From Dimorphilus gyrociliatus (lineage: Eukaryota; Annelida; Polychaeta; Dinophilidae): a stretch of 64,000 bases of DNA. Below the pieces are notes generated by a model. It did not search any database. It was not told the origin of the DNA and saw only the letters and a program-made list of their open reading frames with translations. This document shows positions 46,465-57,608 of this stretch, piece after piece; the first letter of the stretch is position 1, and the number at the start of each line of letters is the position of its first letter. Location of the stretch: the NCBI GenBank assembly GCA_904063045.1, contig CAJFCJ010000006.1, forward strand, positions 4,790,408 through 4,854,407, read 5' to 3'. The position numbers and the translations under genes are program-made.

Positions 46465-48477
46465 ATCATATTATTTCTATTTATTCTGAGGTGAAGAAAA
46501 CAAAGTTTAAGTTACTAGTAATAACATACAATAGGATTTTTTTGTACATAAACTTTTTTCTCTATAAGATGTTCTCTCCATTCAACCTAGATTTTGGAAT
46601 GTATATATATATATATATATAAAACCTGTATAATATACAATATATACTAATATAAATTTATATATATATACATATATATATTTTAAATGGATTATTTATA
46701 TAACGATTTTTCAAAAAAATACATACTGTATATACTGTATATATTTATATACAGTATATATGCAAATATATGTTATTTTCACATTTGATACACCATATAA
46801 TATCTTTATTATACTACCTAGTAATATAGAAATTTACTCTGCGCTGTCCTAGTGCAGAATGAACAAGGCGCTAGGTCTTATCAGTATTGACCCTATGCTA
46901 TATTTATCGTAAAACGTCATTTTAGCAACCAGAATGACTAGTCTGATCAGCTATGTAAACAGAAACCTGATATACTGGACTCAACTATTCAAGGGTATAC
47001 AAGGGAAAAAGAATATATGTATTAGTATATATATATTTATTCATATGGGCGTAATCTTTTTCACAAGAGAGCATTTTGTAGAAAAGAAATCTTTAGCAAG
47101 CGTTTTATAGGATAGGCTGTTCCACGTATGAATCATTCTATAATAAACGTTGTATAGGATTAGTGAATTCAATGAAAAATACTTTTTCGACAAACAATTT
47201 ATGCAACAACTTTCAGACTGGCCTTTTGTTATTATATTAAAATGTGCAAGTTTTAATATATTATTAACAAATACTCTAGCTGAATCAATAATACCTAATA
47301 AGTTATTGTGGATATTTTGACATTTCGAAATCTTTTTACGTCTTTAACTTTTTGCTATATTTCTTTAGGTAACATACTTAGACTCTTGTCTAAAATTTTT
47401 GTGTAATTTTATGATACCATTAGTTGCCTGAATTTGGAAGCGCCTTCAAAGTTTCTCTGGTTTTTTATTATACATACTCTACGTCTCTGACTTATAGGAA
47501 GGTGTTGAGCACATTGATGATCGATTCAATATTCCATCTATAATGCAGATCTAAGTGCAGTGCAAAAAACTTTGAATTATTTGCTGATGAAGAACATTAT
47601 ACTTCTAACTCCTTTTGATTGTTTTATCTTCGATTCAAAGTGTTCGATTATTTATCAGTCTAAGTTCATCTTATAAAATCAAATCTTCCAGCTGTTTGGT
47701 TCTACTGAGACAAAAGGCCTATTCTTTGTTGCTTATTCATAGTTTATAGGGCAGTTTCATTTGGCAATTCGTCAATAACATTAATAATAGGCATGTTTTC
47801 TTTTTTTAATCTTATATAACTTCTGCGGACCTTGTCTTATTTCTGAGCATTTGTTTTTGTATTTTAGCAACAACATTTCCCTAATGTTGTCTGCAAGATG
47901 AGAATGTTTCTTTGCAGTTATATCTCCGTGCTTTTCATCAATTTCCCCTCTCGTTGCAAATCTTTATTTAATTAACATATGTACTTTGCAAGGAAATGTT
48001 GAAAACAAGATAGCGTTATTTACTATCTCAATAGTTATGGATTTCCTGAAAATTGGCCTATCCTACATAAATTTTTATATTAAACAGTCCACACACGTGA
48101 AATACTGTACCAATATACATATAGTGTATATATGCATATACAAATATATATATATATATATATATACTGTATATATGTATATACAATAAAGAGTTTATTA
48201 AACTTAATTCAACATATGTCGAAACAACCGATTAACCAAAAAACTAATATAAAAAGAAACTACAAATTTTCAACAAAAATAATCAAAATTAACAACCTTT
48301 TATGATTATTATCATAAATACAGGGTGATATCATTTTTTTTAAAAAATGATTAAAATGTCAGACTATAAAAAGAAATTATTTCTTATTTTAGAGCATTAA
48401 ATTGATTTATAACTATATCCATTTGTATGTACAGAGAAGGGAGAGGAAAGAAAGAATGTATATTAGATATGAAGAGC
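46465..48477. other. Two-kilobase AT-rich stretch without a recognised gene
   Basis: Contains (TA)n-rich DNA at about 46600-46760 and 48135-48185 with repeated TACTGTATA/TACAGTATA palindromes, plus a possible decayed coding fragment at 47781-47963 on the minus strand. It is the longest stretch without a confident gene in the window. Confidence 0.6.
47781..47963 (-). pseudogene. Possible decayed coding fragment, family unknown
   Basis: A 60-codon frame without a start reads like protein (KKHSHLADNIREMLLLKYKN in its middle) and is flanked by stops. Surrounding DNA shows no splice context and no intact neighbour frame. It might be a remnant of a transposon or a degraded gene. No terminal repeats were found. 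Confidence 0.25.
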
Positions 48478-49587
48478 TTAATCACAAGTATTATTATCGG
48501 ACTTTAAAATCATTAATGCGTCCTTTTTCTGTTTAAAATAATGTTCAAAACGAATAAGTGCGTAATCGAGATATGAAAAATTGATTGTTGCAACATGCGC
48601 TTGAACGATCGACCATAGACCCCAGAAAAAATGTGATGCTAATGTAAACGCAGCAACTTCTTTGTATAAATTATCAAGTTCTCGGTCAAAATTAATGTTT
48701 TCGTCTTCCATTTCCGCTAAATAATGTCTAAAAAAGTGATATTGTTGTTTCTTTGTCGGATATTTGCTGATATCAGCTAGGTAATATGGATGTTCTGCAT
48801 GTGAATAATCGTAGCACCACTCAACGAAATGATTTGCTATGTCATACGCTCTATAGTTATATGAAGAATATTCAAAATCAATTGCTTTCAGTTTCCAATC
48901 ATCTGGTTCATCCGAATTTTCGATAAAGAGTATATTTCCCTCCTGCATGTCATTATGACAAAAAACAACTGGACTATGTACTTGTAGCAGTATGCTTTTT
49001 AATTCCGTTTCTTCCTTGGCTAAGCCCAAAGATAATAATCTTTCTAGTTTGGCAGTGTTCTCAATCTGTTCGCTGTCGAATGACACATTATTTAAGACTT
49101 CATCTAGATATCTTGTAATTGTTTCAAACAGCCACTTTGGTTTTTTCACTAGTGGCATGTTTAATTTATGAAAAGAGGCCATAATCTTTGCACACTCGGA
49201 TGATATACTAGGAATTGCAAGTTCTTCAGTATAAAGATGCCTAGAGTTGACGTATTGCTCAACTCTTCCACCAGTAAAAACACCATATAATTTTGGTCCA
49301 AGGCCTTTTTCGGCTAATGATGTAAATACAACGGAATCGATCACAACAGTTTCTGGATCCTCGTGTATAATTTGTCCGTAAATACGGACAAGAACCTTAG
49401 GCGGAACATTAGAATTATCGGAATGGGGCAATATATGATTTGGTAGTGCACACATATACAAATGATTGCTCAACCCTCCGGTTATCATACTGAAAACAAA
49501 ATCATCCATCGTAACTTTCAACCACGCTCCACCTAAAAAATCCTTGCAGATACTCAAACATTTTTCTTTCATCTCGATGTCCTCCAT
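48478..49587 (-). CDS. CHKA: Choline/ethanolamine kinase, intronless
   Basis: First enzyme of the Kennedy pathway, phosphorylating choline or ethanolamine in the cytosol. A single 369-aa frame covers the whole family length. Landmarks: ITGGLSNH, KVLVRIYGQI, LAEKGLGPKLYGVF, EQYV, the Brenner phosphotransferase motif VVFCHNDMQEGNILF, IDFEYSSYNYRAYDIANHFV and FWGLWSIVQA. All catalytic Asp/Asn positions appear present. It is the only gene above 300 aa here with no intron, which suggests retroposition or wholesale intron loss, yet it is intact and has a plausible divergent promoter. Confidence 0.95.
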   Translation of the reverse strand: MEDIEMKEKCLSICKDFLGGAWLKVTMDDFVFSMITGGLSNHLYMCALPNHILPHSDNSNVPPKVLVRIYGQIIHEDPETVVIDSVVFTSLAEKGLGPKLYGVFTGGRVEQYVNSRHLYTEELAIPSISSECAKIMASFHKLNMPLVKKPKWLFETITRYLDEVLNNVSFDSEQIENTAKLERLLSLGLAKEETELKSILLQVHSPVVFCHNDMQEGNILFIENSDEPDDWKLKAIDFEYSSYNYRAYDIANHFVEWCYDYSHAEHPYYLADISKYPTKKQQYHFFRHYLAEMEDENINFDRELDNLYKEVAAFTLASHFFWGLWSIVQAHVATINFSYLDYALIRFEHYFKQKKDALMILKSDNNTCD

Positions 49588-49996
49588 CGTTATGATTTTT
49601 ATGATATATTACTTCGCAAACTGTGAGTTAATGCGAAATGATCAAAGGTAGCTGATAAAATTTTGATAAAACTAGCTCTTTGCTAGTTTAAGTGTGGAAA
49701 TGGCTGACTAGGTTGGTGAGTTGGAAATGTCCGGCATGACTCATATATGTGTACAGGCGGATCTTACGTGGGTACAAACAAGTCAATCATAATTTTACAA
49801 ATATTCAAGCAACATACATTCTCGGCACAATTTACAGTATTAAAAGTGTCTTTTAGAGAAAAGTTAGTTACAAATCACGTAAATAATCTTACCTTAACTT
49901 GTTCTTTCGCTTTTAGCGCCCTCTACTACAAAACATGGCGGCATTGGCTACAATCACGTGATATTACTAAATTAGTTCTACCTCGTTATTAGTAAA
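49588..49996. promoter_or_regulatory. Divergent promoter, choline kinase (-) and UBL/coiled-coil gene (+)
   Basis: ATGGCGG at 49935-49941, an inverted CCAAT (ATTGG) at 49943-49947 and CACGTG at 49955-49960 lie within 60 bp upstream of the plus-strand start at 49997. The minus-strand start is 409 bp away. Confidence 0.5.
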
Positions 49997-50611
49997 ATGT
50001 CATCAACAGGCCAAACAATAACAATCTGGCTTGATGTTCGAAGACATTATTTGGGTCTGGAGAATGTGAATCAGATAGATGTGGAAGACGACCTAAGATG
50101 TGTTGAGTTACCCTACGGATGTTCTACAGTGGAAGCGCAAGAATTAATTAGAGATGCATGCAATCTGCCAAGCACTGTTATTCTACAATTGCGCAATCAT
50201 AGAAATTCTCTAATTGCAATCAATGGAAGATTGACAATCACATCAAAATATCAACCATATATCTTGGAAGCTGTTCGTCCTTATCAGAATGTTAAGGCAA
50301 AGCGTCGAGCCAACAAGGATCAAAAGCGTATAGACATCTTTAAAAAAATTTTGAACAGGTAAAATACGCTGAAATTTTTTTTTTTAATATTTATAAAAAA
50401 ATGGGTCTTTTTGTTTATGCAACCTAACAGCTATAAGATACGACTTCAGACGGTGGAAGACAAGCTTCCAAGTTGTCAGGAGAGAAGAAATCAAAAATTG
50501 TTGATGGAATTACTAGAAATAGACAAACAATTAAATTTTCTTCAAAAACGATTTCAAGATGCCGATCGAACAACGTGGTCGGGCATGTTTAAAAAGACAC
50601 CATTATGGTAA
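49997..50611 (+). CDS. Small protein with UBL-like N-terminus and C-terminal coiled coil
   Basis: Exons 49997-50358 and 50431-50611 give 180 aa. The first ~95 residues look like a compact beta-grasp fold (TITIWLDVRRHYLGLENV, then a segment resembling a ubiquitin-like strand-helix unit). After a basic stretch VKAKRRANKDQKR comes a helical region (LLMELLEIDKQLNFLQKRFQ) and a short end with MFKKTPLW. The WSGMFKKTPLW ending looks like a conserved binding motif. I cannot name the family. The gene is head to head with choline kinase. Confidence 0.75.
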
Positions 50612-50679
50612 ACTTTACATAAAACTAAAATGTTTTCTCTTAAAAGTAAATGCTTTAACGACAAAACAATATTAGTCTT

Positions 50680-52036
50680 TTACTTCTTTACTCCTTTCAA
50701 TTCCAAATCAAACACAAGAGTAGAATTCGATGGAATACCGGGAAGACTTTTTCCTCCATAGGCCATTTTTGGAGGAATGGTAAGAGTTCTCTTACCACCA
50801 ACTTTCATTCCTTTAACTCCAATTTCCCAGCCCTTGATGACTTCATTAGATCCTAGACGAAAGGCAAATGGTTTTCCTGACGTGCAACTATCAAATTCCT
50901 TGCCGTTTGAGCCTAATTTACCGGTATAATACAGCAATACTTTCTTTCCTTCTTTCGCTTCAGATCCTTTTCCCTCTAACTCATCAACTGCGACAATATT
51001 ACCTTTAAGAACTCTCTTAACTTTCTTTGTCTCAGTTTTTTGCTTCTTTTTTTGAGTTGGGGATTGCTCTTCAAGTGTTCTGTCCTGAAGCTTACGTTTC
51101 TTGTTGTCCTTACCGTTGGTTTTTTCGACTGTAAATTAGAAGTTTCTACTTATTCGCTCTCATAGGATTCACTTATGAAAGTTCTTTATTTAAATTTTCC
51201 AAATACATACCTCCATTCTTTTTCTTCTTCTCTGATTGAACTAGTTGAGGAGCTTCAACCTCCTCTTCAGCCTCCTCCTCATCACCATCCTCATCATCGT
51301 CGTCCTCTTCCTCATCATCTTCGTCCTCATCGTCGTCGTCGTCGTCGTCTTCATTGTCGTCGTCATCTACTTCTTCATCGTCATCCTCATCTATTTCATC
51401 ATCGACATCGACCTCTTCGTCATCAAGACTATCGTCTACGTCGCTGTCATCATCACTATCGTTTTCTGCATTATCTACCATACATTCTTCTTCTGCATAA
51501 GATTCATCATCACTATCGTCATCCTCCATTAAACCAAAATCTCCGTTGTTGACTAAAGCATTTACATCTGCATCTGCATCATAATCTTCATCGTCGTCAC
51601 TGTTATCAGGGTCAATAAGAAAGCCGCTCAAATGAATTTCATCTGAAGACCATTTATTTTTAATATACTTTTTTATTTTGACTTTAAATAAAATATTTTA
51701 TACTTGGACCATCGGCGAAGAAGTCTATTTTATCGCCGGCTCTAAAAGCTAGATTTAGCCGTTGACATTGATTTGAATTATCCAAAGCGCACAGAAGTAT
51801 GTCGTCGCTACCTTCTTGTTTGAAATATAGAGAAGATTTTTGTGTATTTGTACCTCCTTCCTCTGTAACTTTCAAACAAGCCATAGTTAGCTGGAAACTT
51901 TTTTGGCAAGTTTGCGACACACTTGATTCTGCCGGCACTTTCACTCCTGAGAAAAAAAATTGATATTAAGATGAAATATTCATTTTAAGTTAGATTTCAT
52001 ACCCCAGAAAGTTGATGTATAATCTGACAATTTCAT
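50680..52036 (-). CDS. Nucleoplasmin-like FKBP (nuclear prolyl isomerase, FKBP39/46 type)
   Basis: Exons 52036-52003, 51946-51704, 51642-51211 and 51128-50680 give 385 aa. An N-terminal nucleoplasmin-like domain (MKLSDYTSTFWGVKVPAESS...LNLAFRAGDKIDFFADG) is followed by a long Asp/Glu tract of about 100 residues, a Lys-rich nuclear-localisation segment and a C-terminal FKBP domain. The FKBP domain has YYTGKL, FDS, SNEVIKGWEIGVKGMKVGGK and GIPSNSTLVFDLEL, with the pocket Trp and catalytic aromatics present. Proteins with this NPL-acidic-FKBP layout act as histone chaperones in rDNA chromatin in yeast and flies. The start codon is 167 bp from the divergent ULK3 start. Confidence 0.93.
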
Positions 52037-52202
52037 TTTTAATTATTGAGAGCAATTAAAGAATTTGTTTTAATTATAAAGAGTAAAATTAGTGAGCCGT
52101 AGATATTACAAGACTATCACGTGGTGGTCTAATCCAGCCTCGTTTGAAGACCGGAAATATCAATTATTCCTTCCGGATCCGATTTTTAAATGTGAAGGAC
52201 GA
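52037..52202. promoter_or_regulatory. Compact bidirectional promoter, FKBP (-) and ULK3 (+)
   Basis: Only 166 bp separate the two start codons. The interval is AT-rich on the FKBP side, with CACGTGG at about 52120 and GATCCGG-type GC-rich sequence nearer ULK3. The two genes must share regulatory DNA. Confidence 0.45.
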
Positions 52203-54056
52203 ATGTCTGAAATTAAAGATTATATATTTCTCGAGAAATTAGGCAGCGGAACATATGCCACTGTCTATAAAGCACACAAAAAAGTAGACAAAGTTTTTAA
52301 ATAATATAAACCATAAACGTTTATTTTGATTAAGAATTATAAATATATAAAATGTCCCTCCTGCCTGTTTCCATCCCATTATCGCTCTTTGTTTTTTCAG
52401 GGACGCCCAAAATCAGTAGTTGCAATAAAATGTGTTGAGCGAAAGGGACTTAATTCAAAATCAGTAGAAAACTTAGCCAGGGAAATAGAACTATTGAAGC
52501 AATTGAAACACGAACATATCGTTAAAATGATAAATTTTGATGTAAGAATTAGTTTCCTTAACATTCAATTTTGAAATTGAGACTTTTCTGCTATTCAGTG
52601 GGATGAAAAATTAATTTATATTGTTATGGAATATTGTAGCGGTGGAGATCTCTCTCATTTTATTACTGCAAAGAGGACTCTATCGGAGTACTTAGCAAGA
52701 AGATTCCTTCAGCAAATAGGTGAGATGGATAATAATTTAAATAACGTTCAAAGTTTTTAAGGATAGCTCATTTGCTGATGTAAATATTTTAGCTTCTGCC
52801 CTAAAGTATATGCGCTCCAAGAAAGTTTGTCATATGGATTTAAAGCCCCATAATATCCTTCTTGAATCTCCAAATAGCGTCGTATTAAAATTAGCTGATT
52901 TTGGATTTGCTCATTATTTAAATCAGGAAAGTCAAACAACAAAGCATTTAATTGGAAGCCCATTGTACATGGCTCCTGAAATTGTTGTTCATAGAAACTA
53001 TAATGAAAAAGCCGATTTATGGTCAGTTGGCGTTATTCTCTACGAATGTTTGTTTGGAAGGGCACCGTTTGCCTCAAGAACATTAGAAGAAATAAGAGAT
53101 AAACTTTACGATAGTAGTCCTGTTCTTATTCCGGGTGGGACTTCGGAAAATTGCAAACATTTGCTATCGCGACTGCTTCAGAGAGACCCTGAAAAAAGAA
53201 TTTCGTTCGAAGACTTTATTAAACACCCATTTGTAGATCTAGAACATAAACCCTCTGAGAGTTCTGTCAAGAAAGCAACTGATATTGTTCAAAGTGCTAT
53301 TGAATTCGATTCATTGGGAAACTATAAGGAGGCATTAAAATTATATTCAAGCTCCCTTCAATATTTTGTATCTGCCATTCACTGTTAGTATTGCTTTTTA
53401 AAAAATTCTATCATCCGTAAGCAGCTTAACTTTATTTTTCGTTCTTTCAATATAGATGAACAAGATGAGGAGAAGAAAAATTGCATACGTAGAAAAGTGA
53501 ATAATTATATGAAAAGAGCTGAAGAATTAAAAAAAATACTTTATCCAAACGATGTTCCATCTGAATGTCCCGATTCAAAGATTCTTCCAACACTGTGTAA
53601 GTGATATTAATAATGTTTCAATTATGAAATATATCATAAAGATTAATTCAAATTTTGAATCTACATGATTATAGTTAGCAGTATTAGCGAGAATGAAGTT
53701 GATCTTAGACGAGCTCTTAACACCTTGTACTCTGCTCAAAAATTGGTAAATCTATTGTAATATAGATCTAACCACACTTTACAAGTTGAAGTTTTTATAA
53801 GAGTTGTTTTTTATAGGCAGCCAACAAAGAATTCGAATCAGCTTACAAGGCTTATGAAATTTCCATTGAAAAACTTATACCTCTTGCCAAAGCAGACGAT
53901 AATGTGAATAGAAAAAAACTCTTGCAGAAGCAGCTTTCCATATCTTTAGATGAAGCTGAAAAAATAAAAGAATATCTACAAACAAACCTGAAAGAAACTA
54001 AGGAAGATATGAAAAAGGAAGAAGAATGTAAAAGTAAACTCTGTATAGTAATGTAA
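52203..54056 (+). CDS. ULK3: ULK3-type serine/threonine kinase with MIT domains
   Basis: Exons 52203-52283, 52401-52541, 52599-52719, 52793-53383, 53456-53596, 53675-53745 and 53817-54056 give 461 aa. Kinase motifs: glycine loop LGSGTYATVYKA, VAIKCV with the ATP-binding Lys, catalytic HMDLKPHNIL (HRD-type Arg replaced by Met, as LDLKPQN in human), DFGFAHYL, GSPLYMAPE, DLWSVGVILYE and RDPEKRISFEDFIKHPFVDL. Two MIT-like helical segments follow (KATDIVQSAIEFDSLGNYKE and the region near 53817-54000). ULK3 acts in GLI/Hedgehog signalling and the ESCRT-III abscission checkpoint. The start MSEIKDYIFLEKLGSG is clear. Confidence 0.94.
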
Positions 54057-54240
54057 GCAAAGTAAAAACATAAGTGATTTGATAGTTCAACTTTCGAATT
54101 ATTATATAAATTTATTAATTTTTCGGTGGTTTTGATCAAGAATTTTTATTTTTTTGTTATGCGAAAGATATTTTTTATCAAGTTTGAATTTATTTTGAAT
54201 AATCTACATAATCTAAGCAAAATTTTAACAATAAATTCAA

Positions 54241-56554
54241 CTAATTTGAAAAAGCAACAGCTAGAGTTCTTGAATTCGTCAATTCAAGGATTGTTATAGT
54301 GTTTTTCCCATATTTTAAGTATGACATGGGAACTAACATTTTTGAATGAGGCCAATTAATATTCATATAACTACCAATAGTAAAACCATTTATGTATACT
54401 TGACCTTCTCCTAACCCTTCCAGTTTTAACCACGAATAAGCTAGTTTTGACGACTTCTTAATAAAAAATGAACCACATAAGAAGGCCGGCCGATATATAC
54501 TATTCTCTGTTGTTGAATTAAGAGAGATAGTATTAATGTCTTGAAGGTGTATATATCTCCACCATTTTGGGGTCTTTCCTTGAATTTTAATGACTAGATT
54601 TTCTTTTTTAAGTGTTGCGGCTGTCTTAACGACAAGCATTAATGTATGTTGTTTGGAACTAGTTAACATATAACGAGGAATGAGAATCTTTCTACCAATC
54701 TCAAAAGTCGAATTAAGACTAATAACATCTGCCAATTTGTGATTATTGATAATAATCTGTACTCTTCCAGGATTGAAACTACCCTTTAGGCTAATATAAG
54801 TAGCTGCGCCAACAAATGTTGTGTAAGTGACATAGATCTCACCATAAGAAGGTATTAAAGGCTTTTCATGATTTTCCAAGTAGAAAAACTTTTTATTCTT
54901 TTCTTTCAACTGTTGAATGTTAATTTGCCGATCCAATTTCACTATACCAAAAGAAGATATATCAGGTCTACTATTCATGGTGTAATCAATATCGTTTGTC
55001 AATGACATTTCCTTAAAAAGATCTCTCATTACAAAATACGTAAGTGACTCTTCTCCGAGGCTGTTAACTGGCAGAGAATAATGAAAAGTTGTCGCAATTA
55101 CTGTCTTATTGCTACACGTCTTTTTCGAATTATCACAAGATACTCTAAAATTACGTGATCCACCAATAAAAGGAGCGATATTAATAGAAGCACCATTAGC
55201 TAAGGCATACTTTAACACCTTTCTAATATTAACTACATTTATTTGCTTTGGCTTAGTTCCGTAAAAAGTTGTTTCGATAATTTGCAGATTTGATAAAAAG
55301 AGAGCTGAATGTTTATTGGTTTCTTTCCAATTAGTGATTAATTTTTCAACTGAGAATTGACGAGAATGTTCCGGGACGAATAAAGTTAGGTAAGCACCGA
55401 TTACTTGTTTGGAGGAAAAGATCATTTCGTGTAGGCCATTGAGTCTTAGTTGAGAAATTATATTCTTAAGATAATCTACATTGTTGTTGTCTCTTTCGAT
55501 CATAATCGCTATCAGAGGACCACCTTTCAAATATTGATATCTCCATAAAATTTTCGCAACTTGTGAGAGAAAACTATTAATTGCTTTTAGATATTTCTTA
55601 TCTTCTATAGATCGAATTTTTATACCGTCTTTAATCATCCATGAAGGTAATCCCCCATAGACTATATGAGGTCCAACATAAGGACCGCAGTCAACAATTA
55701 ACTTTAAACCTACACTTTTAACGGTTTGAAGAAAGCGTGAAATTTTTTCCTTGTCAATAATTAACTGTATCAATGAAAATGGATGAAGAAGAGAAAGAAA
55801 AGATTATCATATCAAATAAATATACCTGACTTAATTCCAATTCATTCCAGATTATTGTTGTAACAACAGTATTTAAACCAGCTAACTTAAGCTTTTTAAG
55901 GCGATCCTTCCATTCGGATTCAATTACTTTTGTAAAATCAAATTGACCGGCTAAAATACGAAAATACTTTCCATTTAATTCAAATTTTTTATCATTAGCT
56001 TTTAAAGAAGATTTGGAAAAGAATCCTTGTTCTGCTATATAAAGTTTAGCTGTTGTGGATTTTCTATGAACAGTACTGAGTGTAGTTTGATTATAAAATA
56101 ACATTCCAGGATGATGATTTATCATAGGATTATGTTCGTGACGAGAATGAAAGAATAATTTAGGCGAATATTCTCCGTCCTTAATGAAATTTCTTTGTTT
56201 TATGTTAAGTATAATATTTACAACGAGAAATAAAAAGGTATAAAAGCCAATTGTTATCATAAGAGTGTCCAAATTAATTCTACATAGCTTTTGTTTCAAT
56301 TTCCTCTTCCATCTACTTTCTTCTCTCTTCATTTTTAAAATCTTTGGTACCTGTTTACGTTATAGAAGTTCATGTATCAAACCAATCTGACTGTTATTGT
56401 ATAGAAGACAATTAATAACGTACCGTAAAATGTTCTGCCGCCTTTAACACCTTCATAGCTATTTGTTGAATAATATCTTTCACTAGTTGAGTTTCCCGTT
56501 CAGACACTACTCGTAGTGCCCTCCCTGGTCTATGGATTTGAAACGATTCCATTT
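54241..56554 (-). CDS. Membrane-tethered GH35 beta-galactosidase relative, altered catalytic motif
   Basis: Exons 56554-56423, 56350-55826 and 55764-54241 give 726 aa. A basic segment precedes one transmembrane helix (MITIGFYTFLFLVVNIILNI), so this is a type II membrane protein. The GH35 barrel is recognisable: FELNGKYFRILAGQFDF, LKKLKLAGLNTVVTTIIWNE, GPYVGPHIVYGGLPSWMI and ANGASINIAPFIGGSRNFRV, then beta-sandwich jelly-roll domains ending with GEGQVYINGFTIGSY. In active enzymes the acid/base is the second Glu of QVENEYG; here the segment reads IAIMIERDNN, with Asp or none at that place. The nucleophile region (usually ExxxGWxxxWG) is IIETTFYGTK without the tryptophans. It is probably an inactive carbohydrate-binding homologue. 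Signal-anchored GH35 relatives are unusual. The first exon's MESFQIH start is the only in-frame ATG upstream. Confidence 0.8.
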
Positions 56555-57173
56555 AATCGAATAGGGGGTTTTCTTATACTTTAAATGACGAAGACGACTA
56601 AATTTACTTAATGCTTACAGTTCACTTGTATTGATCTGTTCAACAATAGCAGGCCTAAGCATAAATATAGAATAAACCCAAAGGAAGTGAACACTAGGCA
56701 TAAAACACGATTCAGAAGGAGTTAAATGAATTAGGAAGAGAAAATAGAAAAGAGATAATCTATAACTTAAAAAATAATAGTCCAAAAACTCTCTCAAAAA
56801 AAGGGAAAAATGGAGATAGGTAACTTTTTATTCACAAAGATGTGCTTGATAGATTAGTAATAATTTTATGGGCGTATCTAAGAAATTTGCCTTTCAAGAA
56901 AGTATTCTTCTTTTCTTCCATTTCTCCCCCTCCCTTCTCTCCCACTCTGCCTAAGCTTTTAAAATGTATTATTGTTAAATAGGCCTATTTCTTCACTACG
57001 GGTAATTTTTCTATTTATTTCTCTGTTGCGGAAAAAAATTCACTAACCATTGAATAACCAAATAATAGTAATAGCTGAACCGAAATTTTATAGTTGTTGT
57101 ACAGTGACAGAACAGTATGAAGTTAGTAGTATACTATTACAATTTGACTATTAGATTAACAAAAAGCGTCTTG
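56555..57173. other. Non-coding stretch
   Basis: AT-rich intergenic DNA between two minus-strand genes. A 60-codon hydrophobic ORF at 56615-56797 has no supporting context. Nothing else is recognised. Confidence 0.55.
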
Positions 57174-57587
57174 TTAGGAGAAAGAGAAAGAAGGATTTGT
57201 GGAGCTCCTTACACTTTTAATATTAACTTTAGAATCGTTTGACATATCTGACCATATTGACGATAAACTGCTACTATTCTTAATTATTAGCAAATCATAA
57301 CACGAACGTCTAATAATAGCTTCAATTCTCGAATTATTTGTGTTAATGTATTTTTGATTGCAGTATTTCTCTTTCAACGTAAGTCCTATTTCATTCTTAT
57401 GGTGTTGAAGAGTGAAAAGCCTAAAGCCATTTGTAGATTTTTCAATGGCCTTGTTTAATTCAACAACAGTTTCATTCCAGCCCAAAGGATTGGTAAAAAA
57501 ATCTATCTGAGTTGATTTATCTTTTGTAGGTCTATTAGCTCGAAGTCTATATTTAATCTTTCTCGCTTTCCTGTTAAACTTATCCAT
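57174..57587 (-). CDS. Hypothetical protein, 137 aa
   Basis: A single open frame. An in-frame ATG at 57608 adds seven residues; the internal MDKFNRKARKIKYRLRANRP looks a natural start. The N-terminus is strongly basic, the rest is polar with Ser-rich ends (SSSLSSIWSDMSNDSK). No domain, signal peptide or membrane segment is evident. It may be an exon of a larger gene, but no splice partner was found. Confidence 0.4.
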   Translation of the reverse strand: MDKFNRKARKIKYRLRANRPTKDKSTQIDFFTNPLGWNETVVELNKAIEKSTNGFRLFTLQHHKNEIGLTLKEKYCNQKYINTNNSRIEAIIRRSCYDLLIIKNSSSLSSIWSDMSNDSKVNIKSVRSSTNPSFSFS

Positions 57588-57608
57588 CGTATTTAGCATA
57601 TTACGCAT

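Noticed and set aside
46465-48477. A complete transposable element
   Set aside because: No terminal repeats, target-site duplication or intact transposase or reverse-transcriptase frame could be seen; only one 60-codon fragment looks protein-like.
51175-51552. Plus-strand ORFs rich in His/Pro or Ile/Val
   Set aside because: Antisense of the acidic GAT/GAA tract of the nucleoplasmin-like FKBP.
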